DNA of 64,000 bases from the NCBI RefSeq assembly GCF_002278035.1, contig NZ_CP022604.1, positions 1,178,001-1,242,000 on the forward strand, written 5' to 3'. Positions within the stretch are counted from its first letter, which is position 1. Every line of letters starts with the position of its first letter. Of this stretch, positions 61,994 through 64,000 are shown in pieces. This stretch comes from Ochrobactrum quorumnocens. GTDB taxonomy: Bacteria; Pseudomonadota; Alphaproteobacteria; Rhizobiales; Rhizobiaceae. Position numbers and translations under genes: made by a program. Below the pieces are notes generated by a model. That model had not been told where the DNA came from. It was given only the letters and a program-made list of their open reading frames with translations, and did no database searches.

Positions 61994-62015
61994 CCACCCG
62001 TCATGTGACGGATGG
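61994..62015 (-). promoter_or_regulatory. Hairpin in the rpsB-tsf gap
   Basis: A 10-bp stem CCATCCGTCA/TGACGGGTGG (one G-U) with a 2-base turn lies 20 bases after the rpsB stop. Together with 61930-61950 it forms a two-hairpin junction. No T-run follows. Confidence 0.5.
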
Positions 62016-62035
62016 ATGAAATTCATAAGCGCTGA

Positions 62036-62806
62036 TTATGCGCCTGCAGCTGGAGCTTCGAGAGCTGGCTCAACAGGAGCTTCAGCCTGTGCACCAACGT
62101 CGATGCCAAGCGCGCCCTGCTGACGTGCAATGCCGTCAAGAGCAGCACGGGCAATCAGATCGCAATAAAGCGAAATAGCGCGTGCAGCATCGTCGTTCCC
62201 TGGGATCGGGAAGTCGATCTGGTCTGGGTTGCAGTTCGAATCGATAACAGCAACAACCGGAATGCCAAGACGCTTTGCTTCCTGGATAGCAATTGCTTCC
62301 TTGTTGGTGTCAACGATGAACATCAGATCAGGAACCGAACCCATGTCCTTGATGCCGCCAAGTGCGCGGTCGAGTTTTTCACGCTCGCGCTCGAGGTTCA
62401 GACGTTCCTTCTTGGTGAAGCCGTGTGCTTCGCCCGAGAGAATTTCGTCGAGCTTGCGCAGACGCTGGATCGAGTTCGAAATCGTCTTCCAGTTGGTCAT
62501 CATGCCGCCCAGCCAGCGTGCATTAACGTAGTACTGAGCCGAACGGGCTGCTGCATCAGCAATGATGTCCGAAGCCTGGCGCTTGGTACCAACGAACAGA
62601 ACGCGGCCACCACGAGCAACAGTGTCCGAAACGACCTTCAGCGCATTGTGCAGCAGAGGAACAGTCTGGGACAGGTCGAGAATGTGGATGTTGTTACGGT
62701 CGCCATAGATGTATGGGGCCATCTTCGGATTCCAGCGGTGTGTCTGGTGACCGAAGTGAACGCCAGCTTCCAGAAGCTGACGCATGCTGAATTCAGGCAA
62801 TGCCAT
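62036..62806 (-). CDS. rpsB: 30S ribosomal protein S2
   Basis: S2 joins the small subunit late in assembly. The ATG at 62806 is chosen because the conserved [21 protein letters not shown] begins there with GGAAAA upstream. The 256 residues contain the family motifs [28 protein letters not shown], and [13 protein letters not shown]. The Ala/Glu-rich tail is common in Rhizobiales. Confidence 0.98.
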   Translation of the reverse strand: MALPEFSMRQLLEAGVHFGHQTHRWNPKMAPYIYGDRNNIHILDLSQTVPLLHNALKVVSDTVARGGRVLFVGTKRQASDIIADAAARSAQYYVNARWLGGMMTNWKTISNSIQRLRKLDEILSGEAHGFTKKERLNLEREREKLDRALGGIKDMGSVPDLMFIVDTNKEAIAIQEAKRLGIPVVAVIDSNCNPDQIDFPIPGNDDAARAISLYCDLIARAALDGIARQQGALGIDVGAQAEAPVEPALEAPAAGA

Positions 62807-62960
62807 CTGTATTTTCCTTTTCCGGTTGAACCTCCACGGGCTGAGGCGATTGCTCGCCACCGGAGGCTGAAGCAGGATTTCTCCCTGCAAAAGCCCAATC
62901 CCGTGTGTGGAATAGGCGCGCTGTTAACTTATCGCGCCAATAAATGCAAGCCTTGTGACC

Positions 62961-62989
62961 ATTATACCGCCAAAGACTGTATTAAAGCA
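62961..62989 (-). promoter_or_regulatory. Possible rpsB promoter
   Basis: On the minus strand a perfect TATAAT (62966-62961) lies 17 bases after GCTTTA, a weak -35 at the edge of a family 3 repeat. Position (about 155 bases before the rpsB start) is reasonable for a ribosomal-protein leader. Confidence 0.35.
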
Positions 62990-63081
62990 TCTCCAGAAAA
63001 GCGGGAACCGGCTTTCTGGAGATGCGGAGAACAAATAATTGGAGCGTCTCCAACCAATCTACCTTAACTGAATCCGCTCTA
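62985..63081 (+). repeat. Dispersed intergenic repeat, family 3 (rpsB-eipB copy)
   Basis: A perfect 13-bp stem GCATCTCCAGAAA/TTTCTGGAGATGC (62987-62999, 63013-63025) around a loop holding GCGGGAACCGG, followed by AACAAATAATTGGAGCG and CTTAACTGAATCCGCTCT. It is related to the copies at 43175 and 58333. The tail ends just before the eipB stop. Confidence 0.7.
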
Positions 63082-63087
63082 ATAAAC

Positions 63088-63927
63088 TTATTTGCAGCTC
63101 GCGCTTGGCTGCTTGTCATCATATACATCAAGCTTGACCAGTTTTCCGCGCATGGAAAAATCACCATAATCCATGGTTAGGTCGCGCGTAATGCCATTCC
63201 GGTATAGCTTGAAATTAATGCGATAAATCGGTAGCCCGTCCTGCTTTTCCTTGTCATCGAAATAGGAAATCGTCACCGGCCAGACATTGTCCTTCGTGAA
63301 CTTGCCCATGGCTTTGGTTTCGTCGCTTTTGGCTTCCTGCTCCTTGCCGACAACAACGGTCGTTGCGACAACACGATCAGCATCTTCCGACGCATCGTAT
63401 AATGACGTCTGGTAAAATCGTTCGCCAGCTTCCGCCTTGCCGATCAGCTCTTCCATATGAGTCGTCGGAAATTGTGTCGCCTTCAGATCGATATTGTCTT
63501 CTTTAGGTTTGGACAGGGCGACAACCGTTTTGCCGTCTTCAACCTTGGCATCGCCGCGCACTTCCTTGACCAGTTCCTTATCGACAAAAGTCTTGTTGAC
63601 GAAACGGAAGTCCTTGCCGTTGCCGCTTTCAAAGGTTGTCGTTTGCTGATCGGTCACACGCTGCGGCTGCTCATCCATGTCGATGCGCGTCACGAAACGA
63701 AAATTCGTCGTATAGCCTTCGCAGGCTGAACCATTGAACTCATAGACCATACGGCCGGTCAGCCCACTGATCCCGGATTTCTCATCGGCACGATCCAACG
63801 TGAGATCATACACTGCGCGATGCGGAACCAACGTTACCGTCGAAGCAGCGGCGGCAATACCGACCGAGCTACCCCAAACGCAAGCCGCTGCTCCGCTTGC
63901 TGCAAATGCCATACTCAAAAAACGCAT
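63088..63927 (-). CDS. eipB: Periplasmic cell-envelope integrity protein EipB (DUF1849)
   Basis: Brucella EipB is a periplasmic spiral beta-barrel protein needed for envelope integrity. The ATG at 63927 starts a signal peptide (FLSMAFAASGAAACVWGSSVGIAAAASTV) and gives 279 residues. After cleavage the barrel carries VPHRAVYDLTLDRADEKSGI at the start and the two conserved cysteines of the family disulfide in SACEGYTT and the C-terminal ASCK. The pattern matches DUF1849. It lies upstream of rpsB on the same strand but is separated from it by a repeat. Confidence 0.93.
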   Translation of the reverse strand: MRFLSMAFAASGAAACVWGSSVGIAAAASTVTLVPHRAVYDLTLDRADEKSGISGLTGRMVYEFNGSACEGYTTNFRFVTRIDMDEQPQRVTDQQTTTFESGNGKDFRFVNKTFVDKELVKEVRGDAKVEDGKTVVALSKPKEDNIDLKATQFPTTHMEELIGKAEAGERFYQTSLYDASEDADRVVATTVVVGKEQEAKSDETKAMGKFTKDNVWPVTISYFDDKEKQDGLPIYRINFKLYRNGITRDLTMDYGDFSMRGKLVKLDVYDDKQPSASCK

Positions 63928-64000
63928 ACATGAATCTCCCGATCTGTTGAGGAGCATGATAAAAAAACTCATGGCGGAAGCGAGGCAAAAAACGCACCCT

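Overview
The window is chromosomal housekeeping DNA from an alphaproteobacterium of the order Rhizobiales, most likely family Brucellaceae (Brucella/Ochrobactrum). The support is the clustered ntrB-ntrC-ntrY-ntrX genes with dusB (nifR3), a fused ispDF, a lipoylated pyruvate dehydrogenase E1 beta beside a separate E1 alpha, an EipB/DUF1849 periplasmic protein, a GTTC-N7-GTTC type SOS box before lexA, and a CTTG-N18-CCCTAT heat-shock promoter before clpP. I saw no tRNA, rRNA, CRISPR array, prophage or insertion sequence.

Layout. 0.1-7.1 kb: protein quality control and RNA chaperone block on the minus strand (lon, clpX, clpP, hflX, hfq). 7.4-17.1 kb: a frame-disrupted glycosyltransferase, trkA, then ntrX, ntrY, ntrC, ntrB and dusB, all minus. 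17.2-19.0 kb: ispDF and a CinA-type amidase on the plus strand, the first preceded by a possible 25-codon leader ORF. 19.0-27.6 kb: a RatA/COQ10-like protein, lipA, a small membrane protein, lpd, an SGNH esterase, a 59-codon membrane ORF, pdhC (aceF), pdhB, pdhA and ftsB. This unites lipoate synthesis with the lipoate-using dehydrogenase. 27.9-36.6 kb: a DUF1428 protein behind an operator-like palindrome, a methyltransferase, eno, kdsA, a glyoxalase-like protein, pyrG, an L,D-transpeptidase, secG and tpiA. 36.8-43.1 kb, plus strand: a SurA/PpiD-like foldase, trpD, trpC, moaC, moeA, lexA. 43.3-45.8 kb: comEC broken by a frameshift. 46-49.1 kb: gltX and gltA. 49.1-62.8 kb, minus: the envelope and translation supercluster lpxB-lpxI-lpxA-fabZ-lpxD-bamA-rseP-cdsA-uppS-frr-pyrH-tsf-rpsB. 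eipB closes the window.

How it fits together. The right half combines lipid A synthesis, outer membrane protein insertion, phospholipid and undecaprenyl precursors, and translation factors. The middle holds central carbon metabolism (PDH, enolase, TIM, citrate synthase), Kdo precursor synthesis and CTP synthesis. The left holds stress proteolysis and nitrogen/redox two-component regulation.

I found no convincing new multi-gene system. The most unusual items are small. Two genes are each interrupted by an apparent one-base loss (a glycosyltransferase, which also carries a perfect -1 slippery heptamer in the right phase, and comEC). A perfect 24-bp palindrome overlaps a promoter upstream of a DUF1428 gene. 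A three-copy ATGCAACG site sits upstream of ntrY. A G9 tract lies in the pdhA leader. Several families of dispersed palindromic intergenic repeats are present, one of which forms the lexA stop codon and probable terminator.
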